Notes: generated by a model from the letters alone, not told the origin. A stretch of DNA of 64,000 bases from Selenomonadaceae bacterium (GCA_017477125.1 JAFUXN010000076.1:1-64000); one strand, 5' to 3'; positions 15,698 to 24,079 are shown, counted from the first letter of the stretch. Numbers and translations are program-made.

Positions 15698-15906
15698 GCG
15701 ATTGGAAGAGGGAGAGATTGAAGGCGTATGTGGAGGCGGAGCGAATGATCTTATGCGGGCAGAGTTACACGCTGGAGGGCAGGACGTTGACGCGAGCGGA
15801 TTTGGCGACGGTGCGTGCGGTGATAGATGATCTGCTTGCCGACGGCGTGACGCTCGAGGACGGCGATCGGCAGCCGCGTCGATGGTTAAGGGCGGTGTTC
15901 GAATAA
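15694..15906 (+). CDS. Small head protein, DUF6148 / gpW-like
   Basis: 70 residues, starting in an overlap with the terminase stop. The stretch AERMILCGQSYTLEGRTLTRADLATVRAVIDDLL matches the conserved core of the small proteins found between terminase and portal in such phages. Normally the portal gene follows directly. Here a terminator and a leftward HicB gene follow instead. Confidence 0.7.
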   Translation: MSDWKRERLKAYVEAERMILCGQSYTLEGRTLTRADLATVRAVIDDLLADGVTLEDGDRQPRRWLRAVFE

Positions 15907-15930
15907 AAAAAAGCCGCCCGTGTGGACGGC
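15905..15930 (-). terminator. Terminator of the hicA-hicB unit
   Basis: Read leftward, GCCGTCC and GGGCGGC form a 7-bp stem with an ACAC loop, followed by eight T residues. Confidence 0.75.
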
Positions 15931-15937
15931 GTGATGA

Positions 15938-16381
15938 TCATTTCGACCAGATTTTATCGACGATGAGCTTTTCGCACCAACGAGGAGGGCGAATGCGTCC
16001 CGAGTTCCATTCCTGCGCGGTGCGATAGGGCACTTCGAGGTAATCGGACATCTCCTTGATCGACATACCCATCTGCTCTCGAGCATAGCGTATAGGGTTG
16101 CCGTCGATCTCCTTGAGCAGTTGACGGTAAGCGTCGGTGTCGGCGTGAATGAGACGGATCAACTTATCGTCGTCGGGCTCGACCTGATCGATCGGCGTCG
16201 GCTCCGGGATCGGCTTGCCTTCGTCCTCTAACTCGGTCAACACCATGTTCAACAGATCGGTCGCCATCTTGACGGCATCCTTGACATCGTCGCCGCACGT
16301 GTACCAATCCTGACTGTCGACGAAGGTGACGTTGAAACCGTGATCCTCGGCGTCGAACAGCGCCACATACGAGTATTTCAT
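15938..16381 (-). CDS. hicB: HicB-type antitoxin with C-terminal HTH
   Basis: ATG 16381 lies 8 nt after AAGGA; a second ATG at 16387 is too close. 147 residues: a HicB-like N-terminal domain (YSYVALFDAEDHGFNVTF, CGDDVKDAVKMATDLLNMVL), an acidic Pro-rich linker, and a C-terminal HTH (IRYAREQMGMSIKEMSDYL, then PYRTAQEWNSGRIRPPRW). It should bind HicA and repress its operon. The adjacent hicA is broken, so it is an orphan antitoxin. It belongs to the cassette occupying the portal position. Confidence 0.8.
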   Translation of the reverse strand: MKYSYVALFDAEDHGFNVTFVDSQDWYTCGDDVKDAVKMATDLLNMVLTELEDEGKPIPEPTPIDQVEPDDDKLIRLIHADTDAYRQLLKEIDGNPIRYAREQMGMSIKEMSDYLEVPYRTAQEWNSGRIRPPRWCEKLIVDKIWSK

Positions 16382-16451
16382 CTGCATCGTCCTTTCCTGT
16401 GAATTTATATGAAAGGGCTGGCAGGGCTTATTGACATTGCCTGCCGTCCTC

Positions 16452-16560
16452 TTATCGCTTCAACCCTGCGTCCTTTAGGATTTTGTTCATGGTCGCCGCC
16501 TTCCTTCACCTTCCTGCAACCGTGAGCTTCGAGGATTTTCTTGAGCTCGGAAGTCTTCAT
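16452..16560 (-). pseudogene. hicA: hicA toxin gene with internal deletion
   Basis: From ATG 16560 the frame reads as a normal HicA start (MKTSELKKILEAHG, then KVKEGGDHE with the histidine region). It then changes frame; the other frame gives TMNKILKDAGLKR followed by TAA (16454-16452), the typical HicA C-terminus. The middle strand region with the VPRH-type motif is missing. So an out-of-frame deletion joined the two ends. The full open frame runs on to 16405 with unrelated residues. The toxin should be inactive. Confidence 0.75.
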
Positions 16561-16647
16561 CGGTTGTGTCCTCCTTTCGATTGTCATTATACGCGATCAC
16601 TGTGCGTTTGCCAAGTGTTTTACGCAAATACTTTGCAATAAAAAATT

Positions 16648-16690
16648 CCTCTTGACAATTATGTTTTACAGAATATAACAGTTGTCGAGA
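16648..16690 (+). promoter_or_regulatory. Promoter and dyad operator of the RHH gene
   Basis: TTGACA (16652-16657), 16 bp, TATAAC (16674-16679). The promoter is framed by CTCTTGACAA and TTGTCGAGAG, an imperfect dyad of 10-bp arms that also overlaps the -35 box. This suggests autoregulation by the ribbon-helix-helix protein. Confidence 0.65.
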
Positions 16691-16703
16691 GGAGGGTTGA
16701 GAG

Positions 16704-16907
16704 ATGGCTCGTATGGGTCGACCGCCGATTGCTGATCCGCGTCACTCTAATTTTACGGTTAGAATGACGGCGTCGGAAGCGATGAGCCTTCGGAAATGCG
16801 CCGAAGCTCTGCAACTGACGAAGACGGAGATATTGATGAGAGGATTAAGATTGGCGGAAGCAGAGGTACAGAAAAGGCAGGCTGCCGTCGAAAAACATCC
16901 TGCCTGA
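16704..16907 (+). CDS. Ribbon-helix-helix (CopG/Arc-like) regulator
   Basis: 67 residues with GAGGAGGG upstream. An N-terminal arm (GRPPIADPRHSNFTVRMTASEA) provides the beta-strand, followed by two helices (AMSLRKCAEALQLTKTEILMRGLRLAEAEV). This is the RHH layout. The dyad over its promoter suggests it represses itself. It belongs to the cassette between gpW-like and protease genes. Confidence 0.75.
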   Translation: MARMGRPPIADPRHSNFTVRMTASEAMSLRKCAEALQLTKTEILMRGLRLAEAEVQKRQAAVEKHPA

Positions 16908-16985
16908 TCTGTTGACCTTAACCGTATGGATAATTGCTAAATCGATTATAGAGATCTTCCTTTGGTTTGTAAAGGAGGATTTTTG

Positions 16986-17780
16986 ATGATCAATCCGATC
17001 GTGTGCAACAAACAGTACGTGATGACGTCAGCGATGGCGGCAAACTTCTTCGAGTGCCCCGTCGTCAATCTCAAGAAGAACTATCAGCGTAACCAAAAGC
17101 GGTTCAAGCCGGGAGAAGAGTACTTCAAACTTGAAGGTGAGGAACTGGCAATCTTCAAAGCGAAGTTCAACGAGGACGTGGAAGCGGCACTGACGAACGA
17201 GGACGATTTGGACAAGGTGACAAATTGTCCCCCTGTTCAGCGGAACGCGAAAGTGCTGTACTTGTGGACGAGGCGCGGGATATTGCGACACGCCAAGATG
17301 CTCAACACCGATAATGCGTGGGAAGTGTACTTCATGCTCGAGCGCGCCTATCTCAAACTCGTCGAAGGCGAGCAGCCCGCGCTCGAGGAGCCCAAGACGT
17401 TGACGCTCAACGGTGCGTCGGTGTGGACGATACGGCAGGCGGCGCGCATCTTCAACGTGTCGAAGGGCAAAATCCAAGCGGCATTGCAGACGCGCACCTT
17501 CTCCCGCGGCAAGGATTTCCTCGTTACCAACATCGAGCAACTGAGGCGGTTGAGAGCCGAGAACGGTATGTGGTTCCGGAATGCGTTGACGCTCATCTAC
17601 GAGCGTGGCATGATGAAACTGCGGGCAAGGTTCGCAGAGCTGCCGTCGCTGTTCGAGCCGCCCAAGCAGATACCGGCGGAACTCAAATCGTTCGGGCAGA
17701 TGCTCAAGGACAGAGCGTCGACGATGATCGCCGGGGGCATGCTGTTGAAGGAATTGGGAACGCGATTGACCACAGAATGA
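16986..17780 (+). CDS. ORF6N-domain antirepressor-like protein
   Basis: ATG 16986 follows AAAGGAGG. 264 residues. The N-terminal region matches ORF6N (VVNLKKNYQRNQKRFKPGE, EEYFKL, then LYLWTRRGILRHAKMLNTD near 100). A central HTH-like stretch (SVWTIRQAARIFNVSKGKIQ) and a helical C-terminus follow. ORF6N proteins act as phage antirepressors or DNA-binding modules. A terminator follows, making the cassette self-contained. Confidence 0.75.
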   Translation: MINPIVCNKQYVMTSAMAANFFECPVVNLKKNYQRNQKRFKPGEEYFKLEGEELAIFKAKFNEDVEAALTNEDDLDKVTNCPPVQRNAKVLYLWTRRGILRHAKMLNTDNAWEVYFMLERAYLKLVEGEQPALEEPKTLTLNGASVWTIRQAARIFNVSKGKIQAALQTRTFSRGKDFLVTNIEQLRRLRAENGMWFRNALTLIYERGMMKLRARFAELPSLFEPPKQIPAELKSFGQMLKDRASTMIAGGMLLKELGTRLTTE

Positions 17781-17802
17781 CACACAGTTAGAAATTCATA
17801 TA

Positions 17803-17827
17803 GAGCCTCTGCGGGGGCTCATTTTTA
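17803..17827 (+). terminator. Terminator closing the inserted cassette
   Basis: GAGCC (17803-17807) pairs with GGCTC (17816-17820), followed by ATTTTT. It insulates the cassette from the head genes. Confidence 0.7.
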
Positions 17828-17841
17828 TTGGAGGCGATGAC

Positions 17842-18693
17842 ATGGAGATAATAATCAATGGGGAGATAACGAGCGAGACGCCGGCGCAGTTTGACGCGCT
17901 CGAAGGCGATGTGACGCTCAAGCTCAACAGTTACGGTGGCGATGTGGGCTCGGCGCTGGCGATCTATAACCGTCTTAAGGCGCACTCGGGCGCGGTGAAC
18001 ATCGTGATCGACGGCATCTGTTGCTCGGCGGCGACGGTGATAGCGTGCGCGGGACATTCTGCGATCGTCGCCAACGGGTTGTATATGATCCACAGCCCGC
18101 TGACGGAGTTGTGGGGCGACTACAACGCCGAGGAGCTCAACAAGAAGACGAAGGCGTTGCTGGCGATCGAGAAGATCATAGCGGAGACGTACGCGGAGAA
18201 GACGGGGATGTCGGTTGATGAACTGACGCGGCTGATGTATGCAGAGACGTGGTACACGGCGGAGGAGGCGGTTGCGGCGGGCTTTGTCGATGAACTTCTT
18301 CCGTTGACGGCGACGGTGCGTGCGGACGACGACGACGTGACGATCAATGATATGACGGTGTCGGTGAAGCGGTTCAGCAACAAGCAACCGCTGTTGAAGA
18401 TGAAGTTGGGAGGCAAGGGGATGGACAATCAAACGCTGTGGTCGAAGGTGCAAGAGTTCTTCGGTCGCAAGAAGTCGGCTCGAGAAGAGGAGCTGGAAAG
18501 AGAGGTGGTGCGATTGCGTGCGGAAGTTGAACGGCTGAGGTCGGAGGTCAAGACGGCAGATGAGATCTACGCGTTGATCGAAGACAACGTGCGTAGCGGA
18601 GGCATGACGGTGCGCGGCTCGACGGAGGAACTGTCGAATGCGGCGGACGATGCGATCTCGAAGGTAGTGCGATTTGCGAATGGGAGGGCATGA
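17842..18693 (+). CDS. ClpP-like prohead protease with scaffold-like tail
   Basis: 283 residues. The N-terminal 150 are a ClpP-type serine protease: LNSYGGDVGSALAIYNRL, catalytic Ser in GICCSAATVIACAGH near residue 61, His in YMIHSP near 85, and an EKTGMSVDEL helix. After about residue 195 comes a strongly coiled-coil region (AREEELEREVVRLRAEVERLRSE in pieces), typical of scaffolds fused to head proteases. It should process the prohead. GGAGGCG lies upstream. Confidence 0.85.
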   Translation: MEIIINGEITSETPAQFDALEGDVTLKLNSYGGDVGSALAIYNRLKAHSGAVNIVIDGICCSAATVIACAGHSAIVANGLYMIHSPLTELWGDYNAEELNKKTKALLAIEKIIAETYAEKTGMSVDELTRLMYAETWYTAEEAVAAGFVDELLPLTATVRADDDDVTINDMTVSVKRFSNKQPLLKMKLGGKGMDNQTLWSKVQEFFGRKKSAREEELEREVVRLRAEVERLRSEVKTADEIYALIEDNVRSGGMTVRGSTEELSNAADDAISKVVRFANGRA

Positions 18694-18696
18694 TTG

Positions 18697-19047
18697 ATGG
18701 AAACGTTGGTAGGAGCGGTATTTGATAGCCTTATGGGCGGACCGTATGTTGATAGCAGTGTTCGAGCGGTGAAGATGTCGAGCGACACGACGGTTGAGCG
18801 CGGCATGTTGCTGGCAGGCGTGTACGACGGGACTGATGTGACGGTGCACATAGCGACGGCGGCTGACGCGACCAATGGCAGCGGTTTGTACATAGCGTAC
18901 GGCGACGATTCGAACGACACGGTGACGGTGGCGTATGACAACGGTCTGTTCAATCGTGCGGCGATCAAGTTGTCGGAGGGGCTCGACATTGGGAACTTCG
19001 AGCTCGAGATGCGTCGGCAGGGACTGGTTTTGACGGAGGTGATATGA
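18697..19047 (+). CDS. Head decoration protein (lambda gpD-like)
   Basis: ATG 18697 lies 8 nt after GGGAGGG. 116 residues: VKMSSDTTVERGMLLAG, then a beta-rich core with ADATNGSGLYIAYGD and a C-terminal segment. It matches small trimeric decoration proteins that stabilise capsids. It lies between the protease and the major capsid protein, the standard order. Confidence 0.75.
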   Translation: METLVGAVFDSLMGGPYVDSSVRAVKMSSDTTVERGMLLAGVYDGTDVTVHIATAADATNGSGLYIAYGDDSNDTVTVAYDNGLFNRAAIKLSEGLDIGNFELEMRRQGLVLTEVI

Positions 19048-19048
19048 G

Positions 19049-20101
19049 ATGATCGAGATCAACGACACGATCAGCCTGATCAAGGCGGCGGAACAGATCA
19101 AGCCGCCGGCGACGTACCTGGTTGATACCTTCTTCCCGACGGTCGAAACGAATTTGCAGTCGACGATCATGATGGAGTATCGAGAGCGCGGTCGGGAGAA
19201 GTTGGCGCCGTACGTGGTTGAGGGAGCGAAGGGCGTGAACATGAAGCGCGAAGGCTCGTATATGAGGGTTTACAGCCCGCCGATGGTGGCGCCTCGTCGA
19301 GTGATCACGCAGAAGGACGTCAGCCGCCGCGGCTTTGGAGAGATGCCCTATTTCTCGACGGTGAGTGCGGAGGAACGTCAGGCGAAGATGCAAGCGGATG
19401 ATCTGGCGGACTTGATCGGCTCGATCGCCAACCGTAAAAACCAGATGGCGGCGGAAATCCTTACGACTGGAGGCTTTACGATCGAAGGATACGCCGACGA
19501 CGGTTCGCGCGGTCGATTGGATCAAGTGACATTCTCGAACACGGTCGATATCAACGTGACGGCGGCGTGGTCGGACACCACCACATCGATCTTCAACGAT
19601 CTGCAACGAATGAGCGAGCACATTCAAGAAGATGCGGGCATGGTGCCGACCTTGCTCATTGTCGGCAAGAACGTCCCAGGCTACCTTCGCAAGAATAAGG
19701 AGATGCTCGATTGGTTGATGGTGCCGAACCGTCAAAATTTGGCGGTGATGTCGTTCGAACCGAAGTATCTGAGTCCGCAAGTGCAATACATCGGGACAAT
19801 CAGCGCGCTCAACCTTGAAGTGGTGTGCTATAACGAGACGTACACGGCGGACGATGGTACTCTCAAACCGTTTCTCGGAGCGGACGACGTGATCATGGGA
19901 GTGCCGGGGCGCGGGACGTGTCAACACGCGGCGATCACGCTGATAGACGACGCCGAGACGGGCTTTCGATCGTATGCGGCGACGTACGTACCGAGTTACA
20001 CGGTGTCGAAGGCGGCGAATCAGATGTCGTTGACGCTGTGGAGCCGTTTCATCCTGGTGCCGAACTTCATCTGCGATTTCGTACACGCGAAGGTGGTGTG
20101 A
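19049..20101 (+). CDS. Major capsid protein (lambda gpE family)
   Basis: ATG 19049 follows GGAGGTGATATGAG. 350 residues, typical of the gpE family. Recognisable parts: TYLVDTFFPT near 25, the P-loop-side VYSPPMVAPRR near 75, a long DLADLIGSIANRKNQMAAEIL helix, and the C-terminal NQMSLTLWSRFILVPNF. It is HK97-fold and forms the capsid shell. Confidence 0.9.
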   Translation: MIEINDTISLIKAAEQIKPPATYLVDTFFPTVETNLQSTIMMEYRERGREKLAPYVVEGAKGVNMKREGSYMRVYSPPMVAPRRVITQKDVSRRGFGEMPYFSTVSAEERQAKMQADDLADLIGSIANRKNQMAAEILTTGGFTIEGYADDGSRGRLDQVTFSNTVDINVTAAWSDTTTSIFNDLQRMSEHIQEDAGMVPTLLIVGKNVPGYLRKNKEMLDWLMVPNRQNLAVMSFEPKYLSPQVQYIGTISALNLEVVCYNETYTADDGTLKPFLGADDVIMGVPGRGTCQHAAITLIDDAETGFRSYAATYVPSYTVSKAANQMSLTLWSRFILVPNFICDFVHAKVV

Positions 20102-20103
20102 GA

Positions 20104-20289
20104 ATGCGTTTCAAGGTGATACTGAAACCGCTGATCACGGTCGACGGATACAAGGCGGTCGGAGAGATAATCGACGTGGATGAGCGATTGGGGAAGATGT
20201 TGGCTCGAGCGGGCAAGGTTGAGATCGTTGGCGACGACGAGCCGGCGGGCGAGGAGATCAAACTGCCGACGCTGAAGCAGAAGAAATGA
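20104..20289 (+). CDS. Small head-completion protein, 61 residues
   Basis: ATG 20104 starts 3 nt after the capsid stop. The sequence, with DGYKAVGEIIDVDERLGKML and an acidic/Lys C-terminus, resembles short phage proteins that follow the capsid gene in many siphophages and myophages (DUF7210-like). It overlaps the next gene by 4 nt. Confidence 0.55.
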   Translation: MRFKVILKPLITVDGYKAVGEIIDVDERLGKMLARAGKVEIVGDDEPAGEEIKLPTLKQKK

Positions 20290-20630
20290 TGACGCTGAGA
20301 GAGATGTTCGCGAAGGACTTGCCGACGTTCATCAGCGCGGGCGGTCTGTCGAAGTTGCACACGCTCAACGGCGTTATCCTCCAAGCTGCGACACGACACT
20401 ATACGTCTGAGATGTCGGGGCGGTTGAGCGATCAATACGAGTCAGTGCACGGGGAACATCTGTCGGTGCAGTTGAAGGCGGAAGACCTGTTGAGGAAATG
20501 CGCGAACTTACCCGTCGAAGGCGATCGCTTGCAGTTTGACGGACGCTGGTACGATGTGGAGAGTTGCGAGAATGAATTTGGGATATGTCGATTGGTATTG
20601 ACGTCATACAGAGGGGCGTATGTGAGATGA
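20286..20630 (+). CDS. Head-tail connector-region protein
   Basis: 114 residues, ATG overlapping the previous stop. An N-terminal helix (REMFAKDLPTFISAGGLS) is followed by beta segments with VEGDRLQFDGRWYDVESCE. Size and position between capsid and gpZ-like protein suggest a head completion or connector role. Without a portal its assembly role here is uncertain. Confidence 0.5.
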   Translation: MMTLREMFAKDLPTFISAGGLSKLHTLNGVILQAATRHYTSEMSGRLSDQYESVHGEHLSVQLKAEDLLRKCANLPVEGDRLQFDGRWYDVESCENEFGICRLVLTSYRGAYVR

Positions 20631-21217
20631 GATTGATCGACATAATGATGAGCGGTCTGGGGCTGCAGATCAAGGGCGATATGTATGCGAAGGGCGAGCG
20701 TCGCGGTCGTATGAGCAGTTCGTTGCGACCGGCGCTCAACGACGTGATCCGAAAGGTGCTGACGAGAGCCAAGCCGCAGGTGCGTTCGCTGGTCAAGACG
20801 CGATACACGTACAAGGGAGCGGTATCGCCGAAGGTGCGTATCACGGGCTCGAGCGGAACGTTGACGGTGAGTGGCAGACGCAATCGCATTCAACGGTTTC
20901 AATACAAGCGCCCGAGTAAGAAGCGGCAGATGTATGCGGAGGTAGTGCGCGGGCAAGGCGGAACGATTCCTCGCGCGTGGTTGTGGCGCGGCAGAGGGAC
21001 GTACTATCGCCGTTTGACGGAAGCGCGGCGCCCGATCAAAAGCATTTACGGACCGTCGGTGGGCGAGATGGCGGGCAAGGAGCCGGAAGTGGCGACGCGG
21101 ATCATCGACCACATCACGCAAGGGATCAACGAAGAGATGCCGCGGTTGGCGGAGATGATCGGCGGGCACATCGGGACGCTCATGACCGAGCAGTTCATAG
21201 GGGGCTCGATGGTATGA
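20627..21217 (+). CDS. Minor tail / head-tail joining protein (gpZ/gp10-like)
   Basis: ATG 20627 overlaps the previous stop. 196 residues, strongly basic, with LNDVIRKVLTRAKPQVRSLVK, a beta-rich middle and a C-terminal amphipathic helix ending in IGTLMTEQFIGG. This is the pattern of lambda Z-like or HK97 gp10-like proteins that join the tail to the head. Confidence 0.6.
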   Translation: MRLIDIMMSGLGLQIKGDMYAKGERRGRMSSSLRPALNDVIRKVLTRAKPQVRSLVKTRYTYKGAVSPKVRITGSSGTLTVSGRRNRIQRFQYKRPSKKRQMYAEVVRGQGGTIPRAWLWRGRGTYYRRLTEARRPIKSIYGPSVGEMAGKEPEVATRIIDHITQGINEEMPRLAEMIGGHIGTLMTEQFIGGSMV

Positions 21218-21699
21218 CGGGAGTGGGATTGATCAAGGCGTTGAGCGCGCGAGTAGAAGCGGCGGCGAAGAATTACAAGTTTGAGGCGGACAACCACCCT
21301 GACAAGCCCGTGTCGGTCTATCGGCAATACATACCGAAGTCGCATCTGGAAAACCGTCAAGGGCAGTATCATCCGTTGATAGTGGTGTCGCTGGTCGGTC
21401 TCGAAGATGACGATGAAACGATCGCCGACGTGAATTTGACGTTTGGAGTGTACGGCGAGAGCGATGACACGTGGCTTGATCTGATCAATCTGATGGAGAC
21501 AGTTCGGATTGATCTGTTGTCGAAGCCGGAGGTAGGGCGGCGGTATCGATTGCAGATGCCGCTGCGAATGGAGATATCGGAGATGCAACCGTCTCCGTTT
21601 TTTTATGGGCTGATGGAGGCGCGCTACTGGTTGGCGAGCCCGACAGAGGAAGGGAGAGATTTGAGTGGCTGGATACAGACACGGAGTATATGTGACTGA
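21214..21699 (+). CDS. Tail completion-type protein
   Basis: 161 residues, ATG overlapping the upstream stop and ending 35 nt inside the sheath gene. It has strands around HPLIVVSLVGLEDDDE and a helix WLDLINLMETVRIDLLS, the alpha/beta layout of tail terminator proteins. The order Z-like, terminator-like, sheath matches contractile-tail phages. Confidence 0.5.
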   Translation: MTGVGLIKALSARVEAAAKNYKFEADNHPDKPVSVYRQYIPKSHLENRQGQYHPLIVVSLVGLEDDDETIADVNLTFGVYGESDDTWLDLINLMETVRIDLLSKPEVGRRYRLQMPLRMEISEMQPSPFFYGLMEARYWLASPTEEGRDLSGWIQTRSICD

Positions 21700-23119
21700 A
21701 AAGGGGACTGAGTTCTATCAGATCACGCGGCAGGCGACGGGGATCACGTTGGTGGTAGGGACGTCGCCGATCAGAGAAGCGGCAAGTCCGGCGGGGTCGA
21801 ATGAGCCGGTGCTGTGCAACACGTACAACGATGCGGTGACGGCGCTCGGATACTCGACGGACACGGCGAAATATACGCTGTGCGAGGCAATGGAAGTGCT
21901 CTTCGGACTGTACCAGGTGGGACCGATCGTGTTCGTGAATGTGTTCGATCCGTCGGTGCACAAGAAGACGGTCGAGAGGGAACTGCATTTGGCGACGGCA
22001 GAGCACACGGTTGAGATCGATGGCGATGTGAATGTGGATGATATCAAGATCGAAGTGAAGACGGTCGACGGCGACGATGAAGTTTGGACGCAGATCATTC
22101 CCGACGGTTTCTATTGGCGATTGGAGCAGACGAGCATCGCGCTGCCGTCGACGTATTCGATGGGGGCGCAGATATATGTGACGTACACGACGCCCGACGT
22201 TACGAAGGTAAGTGCGTCGGACGTGGCGGGCTCGGTGAATGCGCTGACGGGCAAGTGCACGGGGCTTGAATTGATCTCGGAAGTGTACTCGCGCTTCGGA
22301 TACACGGTCGGGCAGATCATTGCGCCGGGGTTCAGCCACATTGCCGAGGTCGGCTTGAAGATGGCGGCGAAGGCAGAGCTGATCAACGGGCATTTCAGTT
22401 CGATGGCGATAGTTGATCTGCCGACGGCGTCGATCGGAGGATACGCGCAGGCGGGCTCGGTGAAATCGACGCTGGGATATTCGAGCCCGTTCCTGACGGT
22501 GTGCTATCCCGCGGTGAAATACGGCGACAAGGTACAGCATTTGAGCACGCACATTGCGGGGATATGGGCGAAGCTGGCGGCGAGCAACGATGATATTCCG
22601 TACCAGGGCGTTTCCAATCAGACGATCTACATGTCGGGAATGTGCAATCTCGACGGCACGAACAATTTCTACGGTTTGGAGGCAGCCAACGAGCTCAACG
22701 GGCAAGGGATAGTGACGGTGACGAACTTCAACGGCTGGAAGGCGTGGGGCGACGAGACTTCGGCATATCCGTCGAACACCGATCCGAAGGACAGATGGAT
22801 CAGCGTGCGTTCGATGTTCAACTTTATCAAGAGCCAATTGACGCTGAACTTCTGGTCGAAGATCGGAGTGCCGATCGAGCGGCGCGTGGTGGACAACGTG
22901 ATCAACAGCGTGAACGTGTATCTTAGCGGATTGGTGAGACGCGGAGCGCTGTTGGGCGGGCGATTGGAGCTCAACGACGATGAGAATGACGAGCAATCGG
23001 TGATGGACGGCAAGCTGACGTTCCATTGCTACATCACGCCGCCGAGCCCGTTGAAGGAAATGGTATTTGTGCTGGAATATGACGCGAGCTATTTGAGCGG
23101 CGTATTGAGTGGGGAGTGA
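21665..23119 (+). CDS. Contractile tail sheath protein
   Basis: GTG 21665, 484 residues, a normal sheath length. The N-terminus (GYRHGVYVTEKGTEF, TGITLVVGTSPI) and the C-terminal part (VTVTNFNGWKAWGDETSAYP, DRWISVRSMFNFIK) match sheath proteins of P2- and Mu-related myophages. With the tube gene next to it, it makes this a contractile-tailed phage. Confidence 0.9.
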   Translation: MAGYRHGVYVTEKGTEFYQITRQATGITLVVGTSPIREAASPAGSNEPVLCNTYNDAVTALGYSTDTAKYTLCEAMEVLFGLYQVGPIVFVNVFDPSVHKKTVERELHLATAEHTVEIDGDVNVDDIKIEVKTVDGDDEVWTQIIPDGFYWRLEQTSIALPSTYSMGAQIYVTYTTPDVTKVSASDVAGSVNALTGKCTGLELISEVYSRFGYTVGQIIAPGFSHIAEVGLKMAAKAELINGHFSSMAIVDLPTASIGGYAQAGSVKSTLGYSSPFLTVCYPAVKYGDKVQHLSTHIAGIWAKLAASNDDIPYQGVSNQTIYMSGMCNLDGTNNFYGLEAANELNGQGIVTVTNFNGWKAWGDETSAYPSNTDPKDRWISVRSMFNFIKSQLTLNFWSKIGVPIERRVVDNVINSVNVYLSGLVRRGALLGGRLELNDDENDEQSVMDGKLTFHCYITPPSPLKEMVFVLEYDASYLSGVLSGE

Positions 23120-23124
23120 TTTGA

Positions 23125-23655
23125 ATGGCGGTGCAAGGGCAAGGAATAGGCGTAATCAATTTTGAAGTGTATCGAAGCGGAACGAATCGGTTGATGGGGC
23201 TGGCGACGGTGGAGCTCCCAACGATCGAGTATGAAACGGTGGACGCGAAGGGCAACGGATTAGCGGGCACTCGGTCGTTCCCGATCAGAGCGAACACGGG
23301 CTCGATGGAGCTGAAACTGACGTGGCGAACGATGACGGATGAAGCGGCGGTGTTGATCCGTCACGAGGCGATTGATCTGAGCTTGTACGGAGCGATTTCG
23401 AGCTACGATGCGGCGACGGGAGCGATCGAGACGATCCAGCATCGGATTGAAACGCGAGTGGTGCCGAAGACGGTGAACCTGGGTAAGTTCGAACCGAGCG
23501 CGACGGCGGACAATGAGAACACGTTTGAAATCCTTACGCTGAACTATTACATCAAAGGCGTGGAATGGATAGCGATTGATTGGGCGAACTACGTGTTCCG
23601 AGTGAATGGCAGGGATTATGGTCAGCCTGTACGGACGGCGACGGGTTTGAGGTGA
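23125..23655 (+). CDS. Tail tube protein
   Basis: 176 residues, 5 nt after the sheath stop, with GGGGAGTG upstream. Beta-rich, with FEVYRSGTNRLMGLATVELP, VDAKGNGLAGTRS and IKGVEWIAIDWANYVFRVNG, matching the P2 FII tube family. It builds the inner tube inside the sheath. Confidence 0.88.
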   Translation: MAVQGQGIGVINFEVYRSGTNRLMGLATVELPTIEYETVDAKGNGLAGTRSFPIRANTGSMELKLTWRTMTDEAAVLIRHEAIDLSLYGAISSYDAATGAIETIQHRIETRVVPKTVNLGKFEPSATADNENTFEILTLNYYIKGVEWIAIDWANYVFRVNGRDYGQPVRTATGLR

Positions 23656-23659
23656 GAGT

Positions 23660-24007
23660 ATGAAGATCGATTACGAAAAGCTCAAGGCAGGGCTGGAGAG
23701 TTTGACGGGGCACGACTTTGAGAGAGCGGAGAGGGCGGAGCAGTCGAGCGGGAACAATGCGCCGATGCTTACGCTGACGAAGGGATTTCAAGCGCGGCTG
23801 GCGGCGGAGGCGTTGAAGGTCCCGACTCCCGAGATCAAGGGCTTGCCGATCCGTGAGTACAACCGTGTAACGAATGAGGTATTCAGTTTTTTGTACGGGC
23901 AATCGGTCGAGAGCGGCGAATTGGAAAACTCTATCGAAGGATTGCAGTCCGATGCGCCGAGTACGGAGGAGCAGAATACTGGCTCGGACAAACGCCGGCG
24001 GAGTTGA
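23660..24007 (+). CDS. Tail assembly chaperone gpE-like (zero frame)
   Basis: 115 residues. ATG follows GGTGAGAG. It resembles P2 gpE: an N-terminal helix, then TKGFQARLAAEALKVPTPEIKGLPIREYN and FLYGQS. A P2-like slippery heptamer T-TTT-TTG lies at 23887-23893 in the right phase. The gene stands between the tube and tape-measure fragments, the standard place for the chaperone. Confidence 0.75.
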   Translation: MKIDYEKLKAGLESLTGHDFERAERAEQSSGNNAPMLTLTKGFQARLAAEALKVPTPEIKGLPIREYNRVTNEVFSFLYGQSVESGELENSIEGLQSDAPSTEEQNTGSDKRRRS

Positions 24008-24075
24008 GCGATTGGATAGAGGAAATAAATGAGCACCGGCGTGAGCAGATTGAGCAGCTGAAACGTCGGCACTAA
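23887..24075 (+). CDS. gpE' extension made by -1 frameshift
   Basis: Slippage at TTTTTTG (T 23887, TTT 23888-23890, TTG 23891-23893) moves ribosomes to the -1 frame, open to TAA 24073-24075. The extension contains CAEYGGAEYWLGQTPAEL followed by SDWIEEINEHRREQIEQL, well-formed protein that no start codon in its own frame explains. The fused product would be about 138 residues. This mirrors P2 E/E'. Confidence 0.75.
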   Translation, partial: FFVRAIGRERRIGKLYRRIAVRCAEYGGAEYWLGQTPAELSDWIEEINEHRREQIEQLKRRH

Positions 24076-24079
24076 AAAA

